A stretch of 7,297 nucleotides of DNA, taken from positions 1-7,297 of the forward strand of contig JAFAGM010000006.1 in assembly GCA_023422775.1 (NCBI GenBank), read 5' to 3'. A program made the position numbers and the translations under genes. This document shows, in pieces, positions 1 to 7,297 of the stretch. The notes beneath the pieces were generated by a model. That model worked only from the letters and a program-made list of their open reading frames with translations. It did no database searches and had not been told where the DNA came from. The number at the start of each line of letters is the position of its first letter. The stretch's first letter is position 1. This DNA is from Pseudomonadota bacterium (GTDB lineage Bacteria > Pseudomonadota > Alphaproteobacteria > Rhizobiales > Xanthobacteraceae).

Positions 1-187
<187 letters not shown>

Positions 188-216
188 GGGCTGTTCCTTA
201 AATCCGTTCTTCGCCG

Positions 217-687
217 TTACCAGCGATAGTGCGAGAAGGCACGGTTGGCTTCCGCCATCCGGTGCACGTCTTCACGCTTCTTGACAGCATTTCCCCTGTT
301 GTTCGACGCGTCGAGCAGTTCGGCCGAGAGCCGCTCCGTCATCGTCTTTTCGTTGCGGTCGCGCGCAGCCGTAATGATCCAGCGAATGCCCAGCGCCTGA
401 CGGCGCACCGAGCGAACCTCGACCGGCACCTGGTAGGTGGCGCCGCCGACGCGGCGCGAGCGCACTTCAATGGTCGGCATGACGTTTTCCAGCGCCTGTT
501 CGAACACCGGCAGCGGACCCTGCTTGGTCTTGGCTTCGATCATGGCGAGCGCGCCGTATACGATGCTCTCGGCGGCGGACTTCTTGCCGTCGTACATGAT
601 CGAGTTCATGAACTTCGTGATGATGACGTTCCCGAACTTCGGATCCGGGTTCACTTCACGCTTTTCAGCAGAATGGCGACGAGACAT
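217..687 (-). CDS. rpsG: 30S ribosomal protein S7
   Basis: S7 is a primary assembly protein of the 30S head. It binds the 3' domain of 16S rRNA and lies near the E site and mRNA exit. The product is 156 residues, the usual bacterial length. The N-terminal signature region (about 15-45, PKFGN..ITKFMNSIM.DGKK) is intact, as are the beta-hairpin (about 76-91, RSRRVGGATYQVPVEV) and the C-terminus AEANRAFSHYRW. The ATG at 685-687 has an AGGAA Shine-Dalgarno in the preceding 15 bp, which is the whole gap to rpsL. In E. coli S7 represses its operon by binding a structured rpsL-rpsG spacer of roughly 100 nt; that spacer is absent here. Co-transcription with rpsL upstream and fusA downstream is inferred from spacing. 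Confidence 0.98.
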   Translation of the reverse strand: MSRRHSAEKREVNPDPKFGNVIITKFMNSIMYDGKKSAAESIVYGALAMIEAKTKQGPLPVFEQALENVMPTIEVRSRRVGGATYQVPVEVRSVRRQALGIRWIITAARDRNEKTMTERLSAELLDASNNRGNAVKKREDVHRMAEANRAFSHYRW

Positions 688-702
688 CGATTCCGTTCCT
701 GA

Positions 703-1074
703 TTACTTCGGACGCTTCGCGCCGTATTTCGAACGGCGCTGCTTGCGGTTCTTGACGCCCTGGGTATCGAGGACGCCGCGGAGGATGTGGTAGCGAACGC
801 CGGGCAAATCCTTGACGCGGCCGCCGCGGATCATGACCACCGAGTGCTCCTGAAGGTTATGGCCTTCACCCGGGATGTAGCCGATCACCTCGAAGCCGTT
901 GGTCAGACGCACCTTGGCGACCTTGCGAAGCGCCGAGTTCGGCTTCTTCGGGGTCGTGGTGTAGACGCGCGTGCAAACACCGCGCTTCTGCGGCGACTGC
1001 TGCAGCGCCGGCACCTTCTTGCGTGACTTCTGCACCGCACGCGGATTTGCGATCAGCTGGTTGATCGTCGGCAT
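703..1074 (-). CDS. rpsL: 30S ribosomal protein S12
   Basis: S12 sits at the decoding centre of the 30S subunit and controls decoding accuracy; it is the classical streptomycin-resistance locus. The product is 123 residues, the standard bacterial length, starting MPTINQLI. Lys43 (in TTTPKKPNSA) and Lys88 (in GGRVKDLPG), whose substitution commonly gives streptomycin resistance, are both the sensitive-type lysines. Asp89, the residue methylthiolated by RimO in other bacteria, is present. The ATG at 1072-1074 was chosen because it gives the family N-terminus and has GAAGG 5 nt upstream. An in-frame GTG at 1084-1086 would add only MKAD and would absorb that Shine-Dalgarno. It is the first gene of the str operon here, with about 700 bp of non-coding sequence upstream. 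Confidence 0.98.
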   Translation of the reverse strand: MPTINQLIANPRAVQKSRKKVPALQQSPQKRGVCTRVYTTTPKKPNSALRKVAKVRLTNGFEVIGYIPGEGHNLQEHSVVMIRGGRVKDLPGVRYHILRGVLDTQGVKNRKQRRSKYGAKRPK

Positions 1075-1130
1075 GTCAGCCTTCACCCTTTAGTTCGCGC
1101 GGGGCCTTGAATGGCTCCGCAAATTCTTCT

Positions 1131-1147
1131 CGGAACTAGCCGTTCCG
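1131..1147 (-). repeat. Inverted repeat in the rpsL leader
   Basis: CGGAAC (1131-1136) and GTTCCG (1142-1147) are perfect 6-bp arms around a 5-bp spacer, 57 bp upstream of the rpsL start codon. In a leader transcript they would form a short stem-loop; as DNA they could be an operator half-site pair. No T-run follows, so this is not a terminator. The match is visible; any function is inference, and a repeat this short can occur by chance. Confidence 0.35.
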
Positions 1148-1308
1148 TTCGGCCCGCCCTGCCCGGAAAAAACTTCCACGCAAAACGAAATCGCGCCAAC
1201 CACCCATCGCTGAGCGGAAGGCGCTTCGACGCCACAGAGGACCGCGAATTAGGACCGATCAGCGTTCGCTGTCCGGCCTGCCTCCGAGGTCATGCATCCG
1301 AGTTCACT

Positions 1309-1330
1309 CTCAAGAGGACGTGCTCAAGAG
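1309..1330. repeat. Tandem CTCAAGAG direct repeat
   Basis: CTCAAGAG occurs at 1309-1316 and again at 1323-1330, a centre-to-centre distance of 14 bp. It lies about 235 bp upstream of rpsL. A weak minus-strand promoter-like pair (TTGCTA, 17 bp, TTTAGT) overlaps its upstream side near 1332-1360. It could be a pair of binding sites for a regulator of the str operon, but it matches no operator I recognise. Confidence 0.3.
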
Positions 1331-1527
1331 AACTAAAATCGTCCTGGCATTGCCTAGCAATATGATCGACAGCGTTTGAGCGGCATTCGTCGAGGTTGGT
1401 GCCCGTCTCAGTCCAAACCGGATTTGAAAGGGTGTTCCGTTCCGACGCTGGCGTTGCTCACCGCCTGTCGTTAAGTGGCCGTCTTCTATAAGCGCTAGAT
1501 AATGAAGTCAAGCGAAAGAACAAGTCT

Positions 1528-1640
1528 GGAAATGCCTATGGCGGCAGTGGATTCGGCGCTTGCCGCGAATCCGGAAACGGCATCCGCGACCTCCTCCGCA
1601 GGCATTCCACCCCCGACTCGCAGCCCCGAGTCGGGAATTC
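1528..1640. ncRNA. Candidate structured RNA or leader element (strand undecided)
   Basis: Several complementary arms nest here. GGAAATGCC (1528-1536) can pair with GGCATTCC (1601-1608) as an outer stem with one bulge, or with one G-U on the minus strand. Inside it, GGATTCG (1549-1555) pairs with CGAATCC (1566-1572) around GC/GC and a short loop, and CCG-GAAA-CGG (1571-1580) could form a tetraloop hairpin. Beside it, CCCGACTCG (1612-1620) pairs perfectly with CGAGTCGGG (1627-1635). CCTCCTCC (1590-1597), an anti-Shine-Dalgarno-like string on the plus strand, lies between short GCG/CGC arms. A perfect TATAAT (1649-1654) is placed to start a minus-strand transcript just before the block. It does not match tmRNA, RNase P or SRP RNA as I know them. 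It could equally be the upstream part of the rpsL leader. Confidence 0.25.
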
Positions 1641-1648
1641 CGGCATCT

Positions 1649-1654
1649 ATTATA
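1649..1654 (-). promoter_or_regulatory. Perfect TATAAT -10-like box
   Basis: The minus strand reads TATAAT here, an exact sigma-70-type -10 hexamer in an otherwise GC-rich sequence. No good TTGACA-like hexamer sits 16-18 bp upstream; the nearest, TTGTCA, is 38 bp away. It overlaps the palindrome TACCCGGGTA (1653-1662), which could be an operator. A transcript from here would begin near 1641 and enter the foldable block at once; if it continued into rpsL it would have a leader of more than 550 nt. Confidence 0.35.
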
Positions 1655-1783
1655 CCCGGGTAAATTTATCAGAGAGGGTCATTTACTCTAATTGACAACC
1701 CAGGCGAGTGCTCAACCAGACATTCATTTGCCCTTCCGGACGCAAAATTGGCTTTTCGGAACCGGCGCGGCATCCAGCCGCCC

Positions 1784-3823
<2,040 letters not shown>

Positions 3824-3866
3824 TAAACCAACCGATGCTGCACGGCCGGCATGACCGCAAAACGAG

Positions 3867-3891
3867 CGCGGTAGCCGCAAAAGCTACCGCG
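3867..3891 (-). terminator. Hairpin between fusion enzyme and exporter, possible intrinsic terminator
   Basis: CGCGGTAGC (3867-3875) and GCTACCGCG (3883-3891) are perfect 9-bp arms around a 7-nt loop. On the minus strand the stem is followed, after 4 nt, by TTTT (3862-3859). That is compatible with a weak rho-independent terminator for the oxidase-methyltransferase transcript, 80 bp past its stop codon. The T-run is short and offset, so it may be leaky, or the hairpin may protect an RNA 3' or 5' end instead. Confidence 0.45.
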
Positions 3892-3894
3892 GCG

Positions 3895-3923
3895 ATCCTA
3901 TGCGATCGGGATGAATTCGGCAA
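3895..3923 (-). promoter_or_regulatory. Candidate promoter for the ABC exporter
   Basis: The minus strand carries TTGCCG (3923-3918), a 17-bp spacer and TAGGAT (3900-3895), a reasonable sigma-70-like pair about 70 bp upstream of the exporter ATG. The predicted start, near 3888, falls inside the 3867-3891 hairpin, so promoter and terminator readings compete. Hexamers of this quality also occur by chance. Confidence 0.3.
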
Positions 3924-3970
3924 AACAATTGGGGCAGCCGCTGCCGGTTCACCGGCGCCGACAGGGCCTT

Positions 3971-6025
3971 CTAGTCGTCCGTCTCGACCTTGTCGAAGAA
4001 CGAATAGCGCAGGCTGTCGGCGTCGGCGTACCACTGCCCGGGCCCCTTGTTGGCGGCCAGCGTCGCAGCCCACAACGCGTCGGTGCAGTCGCGGCGATGC
4101 ATCGAGAGGTCGAAGCCGTTGCCGAAGAACAACTCGGACCATTCCCACCAGGTGCCGAGTTTCTTCACCCCGCGCAGCAGGTCGTAGCGGTCGATCAGCG
4201 CCGGCGCCATGTCCGACGTCACCGATCCGAACACCACCCCCGTCTTCACGACACGGTGCAATTCACGCACCGCCCGCGGCACCTGCTTTTCAGTGACGTG
4301 ACACAGGCTGGTCTCGAACACGAAATCGAACTCGTCGTCCCTGAACGGCATGTCGACGATCGAGCCGAGCTTGTTGAACTTCCGCAATGCCTTCGGCGTC
4401 CTGGCGTGGATCACCCGGTTGTTTTCGATGCCCCAGGCATCGATCCCGCGTTCACGCAGCGCACCGACCAGTTCGCCGCTCGCAGAGCCTGCGACCAGCA
4501 GCTTGTAGCCCTTGGCCCTGTTCCAGACGATCTTGATCAGGTCGGTCAGATAATCCGGATCGGTAAACCGGCGCCACGCCTCGCCGTAAGGTCCGAGGCC
4601 GCGGTAATTGTCGAAATAGTCGCGGTCGATCTTGTCCGAGATAGCCCCTCCCTCCTGCGAACGGGCGCGGCGCAGCCTAATCATCTCGGTCAGAATGATG
4701 TCGGTCGCGGCATCGGAGGAGTCGAGCAGACCGTTAAGGGTCGAATCGAACAGGTAGTCGCCGACCACCACGATTCCCGGATGCTGCTTCGGTTCGGGAC
4801 GATGGTTGGTCATGACGTCGCGCACCGGCAAGCCGCCCGGCAGCGCGTTCACCGACGACAGCCAACGGTGAATCTTGCCTTCCAGAAAATGATCGCAGGC
4901 GTTGCCGAACGACGCCGGCAGGGATTTCAGCGCGGCGTCGATCAGCTCCCGGTCGCTCAGGTTGGCGAACGCCAGCGCATCGGAGCCGGCGATCAGCCAG
5001 TTCAGCACGCCGTTCCTGCCGACGTCATGGCGCGCGCCTTCGTTGTAGACGCAACAGCCGCCGAACGCTTCCGACATGAACCAGGCACCCGGTATCTGCT
5101 CGCCCCAGAACGGCTCGTCGAACAGGATCGAGACCCGCAGGTAATGTGCCGGCCGGTCGAAATAGGCGACGTGCTTGACCATCGACTTGCGCAGTTCTTC
5201 GCCATCCCAGCGCATGGTCGCGAGCCAGGAGTGCGGCAGGCACACCAGCACGAGATCGAAGTCGCGCGTCTCCGGCCCCTTTCCGTTCATCATGTCGAGC
5301 TGGTAGCGGCCGGATTGGGTCTTGCCGACCTTGAGCACCCGATGATTGAGCTGGATGTCGGCGTCGACCTCGGAGCGAAGACACTCGATCAGTTGTTCGT
5401 TGCCGTTCTGGATCGAATACAGGCCGATATAGCCGTCGATATCCATCACGAAGTTCTTCAGCGCGTTCAGTCCGTTGGTGTTGTGGCTTTCGGTCGCGAT
5501 ATCCGATCGCGCCATCACCTTGAGGAAGCGCTTCGCCGTGGGATCGGCAACTTCCCTGTCGAGCACTTCCTCGCAGGTCATGTAGGCCCAGGGATGCTCG
5601 TTGTCGTGGGCGCCCACGCCTTCGTAATATTCGACCGGCGACACCAGGTCGCTGCAACGCTTGCGGAACGCCTCGATCGCGTCGGCGGTCCTGGCGCCGT
5701 ATTTGCGGCGCATGCCCGGCACGTCGTCGAGCAGTTCGCCGTCCAGTTGCACCTGCTCGGCGTCCATCGGAATCGTCTGCAGGCCGAAATGCTGGATCAG
5801 TTCGCGCAGCGGATCGGGGCCGGTCATCGAATAATCGTAGATCTCGGCCACGCCGGCCTCGTACATCGCGGGCGCGGAATCGAACTTGCGCGACAGGATC
5901 TTGCCGCCGACCCGGTCGGAGGCCTCGTAGATCGTCACGCGGCAGAGATCGCCGAGCTTTTTCTTCAGATACCAGGCGCTCATCAGCCCGCCGGGGCCGC
6001 CGCCAACGATTGCAAGGTCCAGCAT
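3971..6025 (-). CDS. FAD-dependent amine oxidase-like oxidoreductase fused to a SAM-dependent methyltransferase-like domain
   Basis: This 684-residue protein appears to be cytoplasmic and bifunctional. The N-terminal part (about 1-450) is a flavin amine oxidase/desaturase-type fold: dinucleotide motif VGGGPGG (7-13), Glu34 for the FAD ribose, the following ASDRVGGK (35-42), and a C-terminal FAD-contact segment GDYLFDSTLNGLLDS from residue 422. After a linker, about 500-684 resembles a class I methyltransferase: glycine-rich loop LLVAGSASGEL (509-519), acidic Glu534 at the end of the second strand, DMPF (558-561), then FRDDEFDFVFETSLCHV, as in the Methyltransf_11 group. Motif I lacks the usual acidic residue, so SAM use is likely but unproven. 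The ATG at 6023-6025 was chosen because it puts the FAD motif at the usual distance from the N-terminus; a GTG at 6050-6052 is in frame but has no better ribosome site. The oxidised substrate is unknown. A strong terminator separates it from rpoC, and an exporter gene follows. Confidence 0.88.
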   Translation of the reverse strand: MLDLAIVGGGPGGLMSAWYLKKKLGDLCRVTIYEASDRVGGKILSRKFDSAPAMYEAGVAEIYDYSMTGPDPLRELIQHFGLQTIPMDAEQVQLDGELLDDVPGMRRKYGARTADAIEAFRKRCSDLVSPVEYYEGVGAHDNEHPWAYMTCEEVLDREVADPTAKRFLKVMARSDIATESHNTNGLNALKNFVMDIDGYIGLYSIQNGNEQLIECLRSEVDADIQLNHRVLKVGKTQSGRYQLDMMNGKGPETRDFDLVLVCLPHSWLATMRWDGEELRKSMVKHVAYFDRPAHYLRVSILFDEPFWGEQIPGAWFMSEAFGGCCVYNEGARHDVGRNGVLNWLIAGSDALAFANLSDRELIDAALKSLPASFGNACDHFLEGKIHRWLSSVNALPGGLPVRDVMTNHRPEPKQHPGIVVVGDYLFDSTLNGLLDSSDAATDIILTEMIRLRRARSQEGGAISDKIDRDYFDNYRGLGPYGEAWRRFTDPDYLTDLIKIVWNRAKGYKLLVAGSASGELVGALRERGIDAWGIENNRVIHARTPKALRKFNKLGSIVDMPFRDDEFDFVFETSLCHVTEKQVPRAVRELHRVVKTGVVFGSVTSDMAPALIDRYDLLRGVKKLGTWWEWSELFFGNGFDLSMHRRDCTDALWAATLAANKGPGQWYADADSLRYSFFDKVETDD

Positions 6026-6088
6026 GTCCGTTCCGTCGCCCCTCCGCCGCACCCTGCCTCAGGAACGGCCGATACAATCCAAACTAGC

Positions 6089-6110
6089 AAAAGCGCTTTT
6101 CACCATGAAA
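6089..6110 (-). promoter_or_regulatory. Palindromes upstream of the oxidase-methyltransferase gene
   Basis: AAAAGCGCTTTT (6089-6100) is a perfect 12-bp palindrome. It overlaps TTTCA-CCA-TGAAA (6098-6110), a second inverted repeat. They lie about 64-85 bp upstream of the start codon, between the rpoC terminator and the gene, where a promoter or operator is expected. The surrounding bases are AT-rich compared with the genes on both sides. No hexamer pair nearby is convincing, so the exact promoter is not called. Confidence 0.35.
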
Positions 6111-6160
6111 GAAAGATGAACAAAGCGAGCCCTCGCACCGCAGCAAGGAAAGAAAGCAGC

Positions 6161-6187
6161 AAAAAGGCCGGCTTGCGCCGGCCTTTT
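6161..6187 (-). terminator. rpoC intrinsic terminator (bidirectional in shape)
   Basis: GGCCGGC (6166-6172) and GCCGGCC (6177-6183) form a perfect 7-bp GC stem around a 4-nt loop (GCAA on the minus strand, a GNRA tetraloop). A run of five T follows on the minus strand (6165-6161) and four T on the plus strand (6184-6187). It lies 29 bp past the rpoC stop codon, so it should end the rpoBC transcript and separate it from the oxidase-methyltransferase gene. Confidence 0.92.
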
Positions 6188-6215
6188 GTCTTCGTACCGT
6201 ATTTCTGCGGAGGCC

Positions 6216-7297
6216 CTACTCCGCAGGCGGCAACGCCAGCGGCTCCGCTTCCGGGGCCGTCGGCACGATGGCCGTCTGCTTCTCGCGCTCGTCGAGGATC
6301 AGCTTGTCCCGCTTCACTGCGACTTCGCGGATCTTGGCCATCGAAGCGCCGGTGCCCGCCGGGATCAGCCGGCCGACAATGACGTTCTCCTTGAGGCCTT
6401 CCAGCGGATCCACCTTGCCGTTGACGGCGGCTTCGGTGAGCACGCGGGTAGTCTCCTGGAACGAGGCCGCCGAGAAGAACGAGCGGGTCTGCAGGCTCGC
6501 CTTGGTGATGCCGAGCAGAACCGGCGTTCCCGTGGCGGGCTTCTTGCCCTCTTCCCTGGCTTTCAGGTTGAGCGCGTCGAACTCGATCTTGTCGACCTGC
6601 TCGCCCGAGATCATGTCGGTGTCGCCCTGGTCGGTGATCTCGACCTTCTGCAGCATCTGACGGACAATCACCTCGATGTGCTTGTCGTTGATGAGCACAC
6701 CCTGCAGCCGGTAGACCTCCTGGATTTCATTGACCAGGTAGGCAGCGAGTTCCTCGATGCCCTTGATCGCCAGGATGTCGTGCGGCGCCGGATTGCCTTC
6801 GACGATGAAATCGCCCTTTTCGACGATGTCGCCGTCCTGCAGATGGATGTGCTTGCCCTTCGGGATCAGGTACTCCCTGGTCTCCTCGGTCTTGTCCATC
6901 GGCTCGATCGAGATGCGGCGCTTGTTCTTGTAGTCGCGGCCGAAGCGGATGGTGCCCGCGATTTCCGCGATGATCGCCGCGTCCTTTGGCTTGCGGGCCT
7001 CGAACAGTTCGGCCACCCGCGGCAGACCGCCGGTGATGTCGCGGGTCTTGGCGCTCTCCGTGGAGATACGCGCCAGGATGTCGCCGGCCTTCACCTTTGC
7101 GCCGGTATCGACCGACAGAATGGCGTCGACCGACAGCATGTAGCGGGCATCGCCGCCGCGGGCGAGCTTGAGCACCTTGCCGTCCTTGCCCTTGACGACG
7201 ATCGCCGGACGAAGGTCCGCACCGCCCCGCGACGCACGCCAGTCGATGACGACGCGCTTGGCGATACCGGTGGATTCGTCGAGCGTTTCCGAGATCG
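6216..7297 (-). CDS. rpoC: DNA-directed RNA polymerase subunit beta', C-terminal part (starts outside window)
   Basis: Beta' forms the active-site clamp side of RNA polymerase. The last 359 codons are present in one uninterrupted frame that enters from position 7297, with 2 nt of a split codon at the edge. The conserved C-terminal landmarks are intact: TRDITGGLPRVAELFEARKP near 6995-7055, the helix-rich block AAYLVNEIQEVYRLQGV.IN and following HIEVIVRQML, and the final conserved segment beginning SFQETTRVLTEAA near 6466 and ending RLIPAGTG. After this comes a short, poorly conserved tail rich in Pro, Ala and Glu, ending LALPPAE. The stop (TAG, 6216-6218) is followed by a strong terminator. 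No truncation or frameshift is seen. Confidence 0.98.
   Translation of the reverse strand, partial: ISETLDESTGIAKRVVIDWRASRGGADLRPAIVVKGKDGKVLKLARGGDARYMLSVDAILSVDTGAKVKAGDILARISTESAKTRDITGGLPRVAELFEARKPKDAAIIAEIAGTIRFGRDYKNKRRISIEPMDKTEETREYLIPKGKHIHLQDGDIVEKGDFIVEGNPAPHDILAIKGIEELAAYLVNEIQEVYRLQGVLINDKHIEVIVRQMLQKVEITDQGDTDMISGEQVDKIEFDALNLKAREEGKKPATGTPVLLGITKASLQTRSFFSAASFQETTRVLTEAAVNGKVDPLEGLKENVIVGRLIPAGTGASMAKIREVAVKRDKLILDEREKQTAIVPTAPEAEPLALPPAE

Larger units (their letters stand above)
1075..1783. other. Non-coding region upstream of the str operon
   Basis: I find no credible protein gene in these roughly 700 bp. Open frames on either strand are short and lack family motifs or a good ribosome site, and no tRNA or rRNA pattern is visible. 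The region must hold the 3' end of the exporter transcript and the promoter and leader of rpsL. Visible structure is a small inverted repeat (1131-1147), two copies of CTCAAGAG 14 bp apart (1309-1330), a foldable block (about 1528-1635), and a perfect TATAAT on the minus strand (1649-1654) overlapping a 10-bp palindrome. No hairpin with a T-run that would clearly terminate the exporter gene was found. The block is locally less GC-rich near 1650-1700 than its coding neighbours. Confidence 0.8.

Noticed and set aside
229..1026. Open frames on the plus strand opposite rpsG and rpsL
   Set aside because: The minus strand encodes full-length, family-perfect S7 and S12; the plus-strand frames are shadows without ribosome sites or motifs.
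1075..1086. Upstream GTG start for rpsL adding four residues
   Set aside because: S12 proteins begin MPTINQL, and the GTG would place the Shine-Dalgarno inside the coding sequence.
1111..1365. 84-codon plus-strand frame in the non-coding region
   Set aside because: No recognisable domain and no Shine-Dalgarno before its ATG; composition gives no sign of coding. It cannot be excluded without comparative data but is not supported.
1415..1443. GGAAC...GTTT on the minus strand as a general-stress (EcfG-type) promoter
   Set aside because: The expected GGAAC, 16-17 bp, CGTT spacing is not met by either GGAAC copy, and the -10 part reads CGGTTT.
1485..1511. TTGACT and TATAGA on the minus strand as a promoter for rpsL
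   Set aside because: The hexamers are good but only 15 bp apart, shorter than sigma-70 promoters normally tolerate. It stays a possibility, too weak to list.
1692..1697. Plus-strand TTGACA as a -35 box
   Set aside because: No -10-like hexamer 16-19 bp downstream and no plus-strand gene follows.
3824..3880. TTG start adding 19 residues to the exporter
   Set aside because: The added segment runs into the 3867-3891 hairpin, has no ribosome site, and TTG starts are rare; the ATG at 3823 is simpler.
3911..6382. Very long open frame on the plus strand (823 codons)
   Set aside because: It lies antisense to the whole fusion-enzyme gene, crosses the rpoC terminator and enters the rpoC 3' end. The translation is rich in Arg, His, Gln and Val with no motif, typical of the complement of a GC-rich gene.

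Overview
The window looks like a piece of an alphaproteobacterial chromosome, most likely from the Bradyrhizobium/Rhodopseudomonas group (Nitrobacteraceae). It is GC-rich, and the RpoC tail, S12, S7 and EF-G sequences have an alphaproteobacterial character. That placement is inference from recognised protein sequence and gene order; no search was run. Every supported gene lies on the minus strand, so transcription runs from high to low coordinates.

In transcription order: (1) 7297-6216 is the 3' end of rpoC (RNA polymerase beta'), closed by a strong GC-rich intrinsic terminator at 6161-6187. (2) 6025-3971 is a 684-residue fusion of an FAD-dependent amine-oxidase-type oxidoreductase with a C-terminal class I SAM methyltransferase-like domain. 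(3) After a 147-bp spacer with a 9-bp perfect hairpin and a candidate promoter, 3823-1784 encodes a half-size ABC exporter (membrane domain plus ATPase). It carries an aspartate-rich block before the first membrane helix and a second one as its extreme C-terminus. (4) About 700 bp without a credible protein gene (1075-1783) holds several inverted and direct repeats and a perfect TATAAT box, and presumably the promoter and leader of the str operon. (5) 1074-703 rpsL (S12), 687-217 rpsG (S7) and 187-1 fusA (EF-G, N-terminal part only) follow with short gaps, the classical str operon.

The housekeeping genes build RNA polymerase and the ribosome/elongation machinery. The two genes between rpoC and rpsL are the accessory part. 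Their order suggests a two-step unit in which the fusion enzyme oxidises and methylates a small molecule or lipid and the exporter moves it out of the cytoplasm. This is guilt by association only: the substrate is unknown, and the rpoC terminator plus the hairpin between the two genes suggest they may be transcribed separately.

Most worth a second look: the oxidase-methyltransferase fusion, the polyacidic exporter ends encoded by GAC/GAT repeats, a foldable non-coding stretch at about 1528-1654, and the 15-nt rpsL-rpsG gap, which leaves no room for an E. coli-style S7 autoregulatory site.
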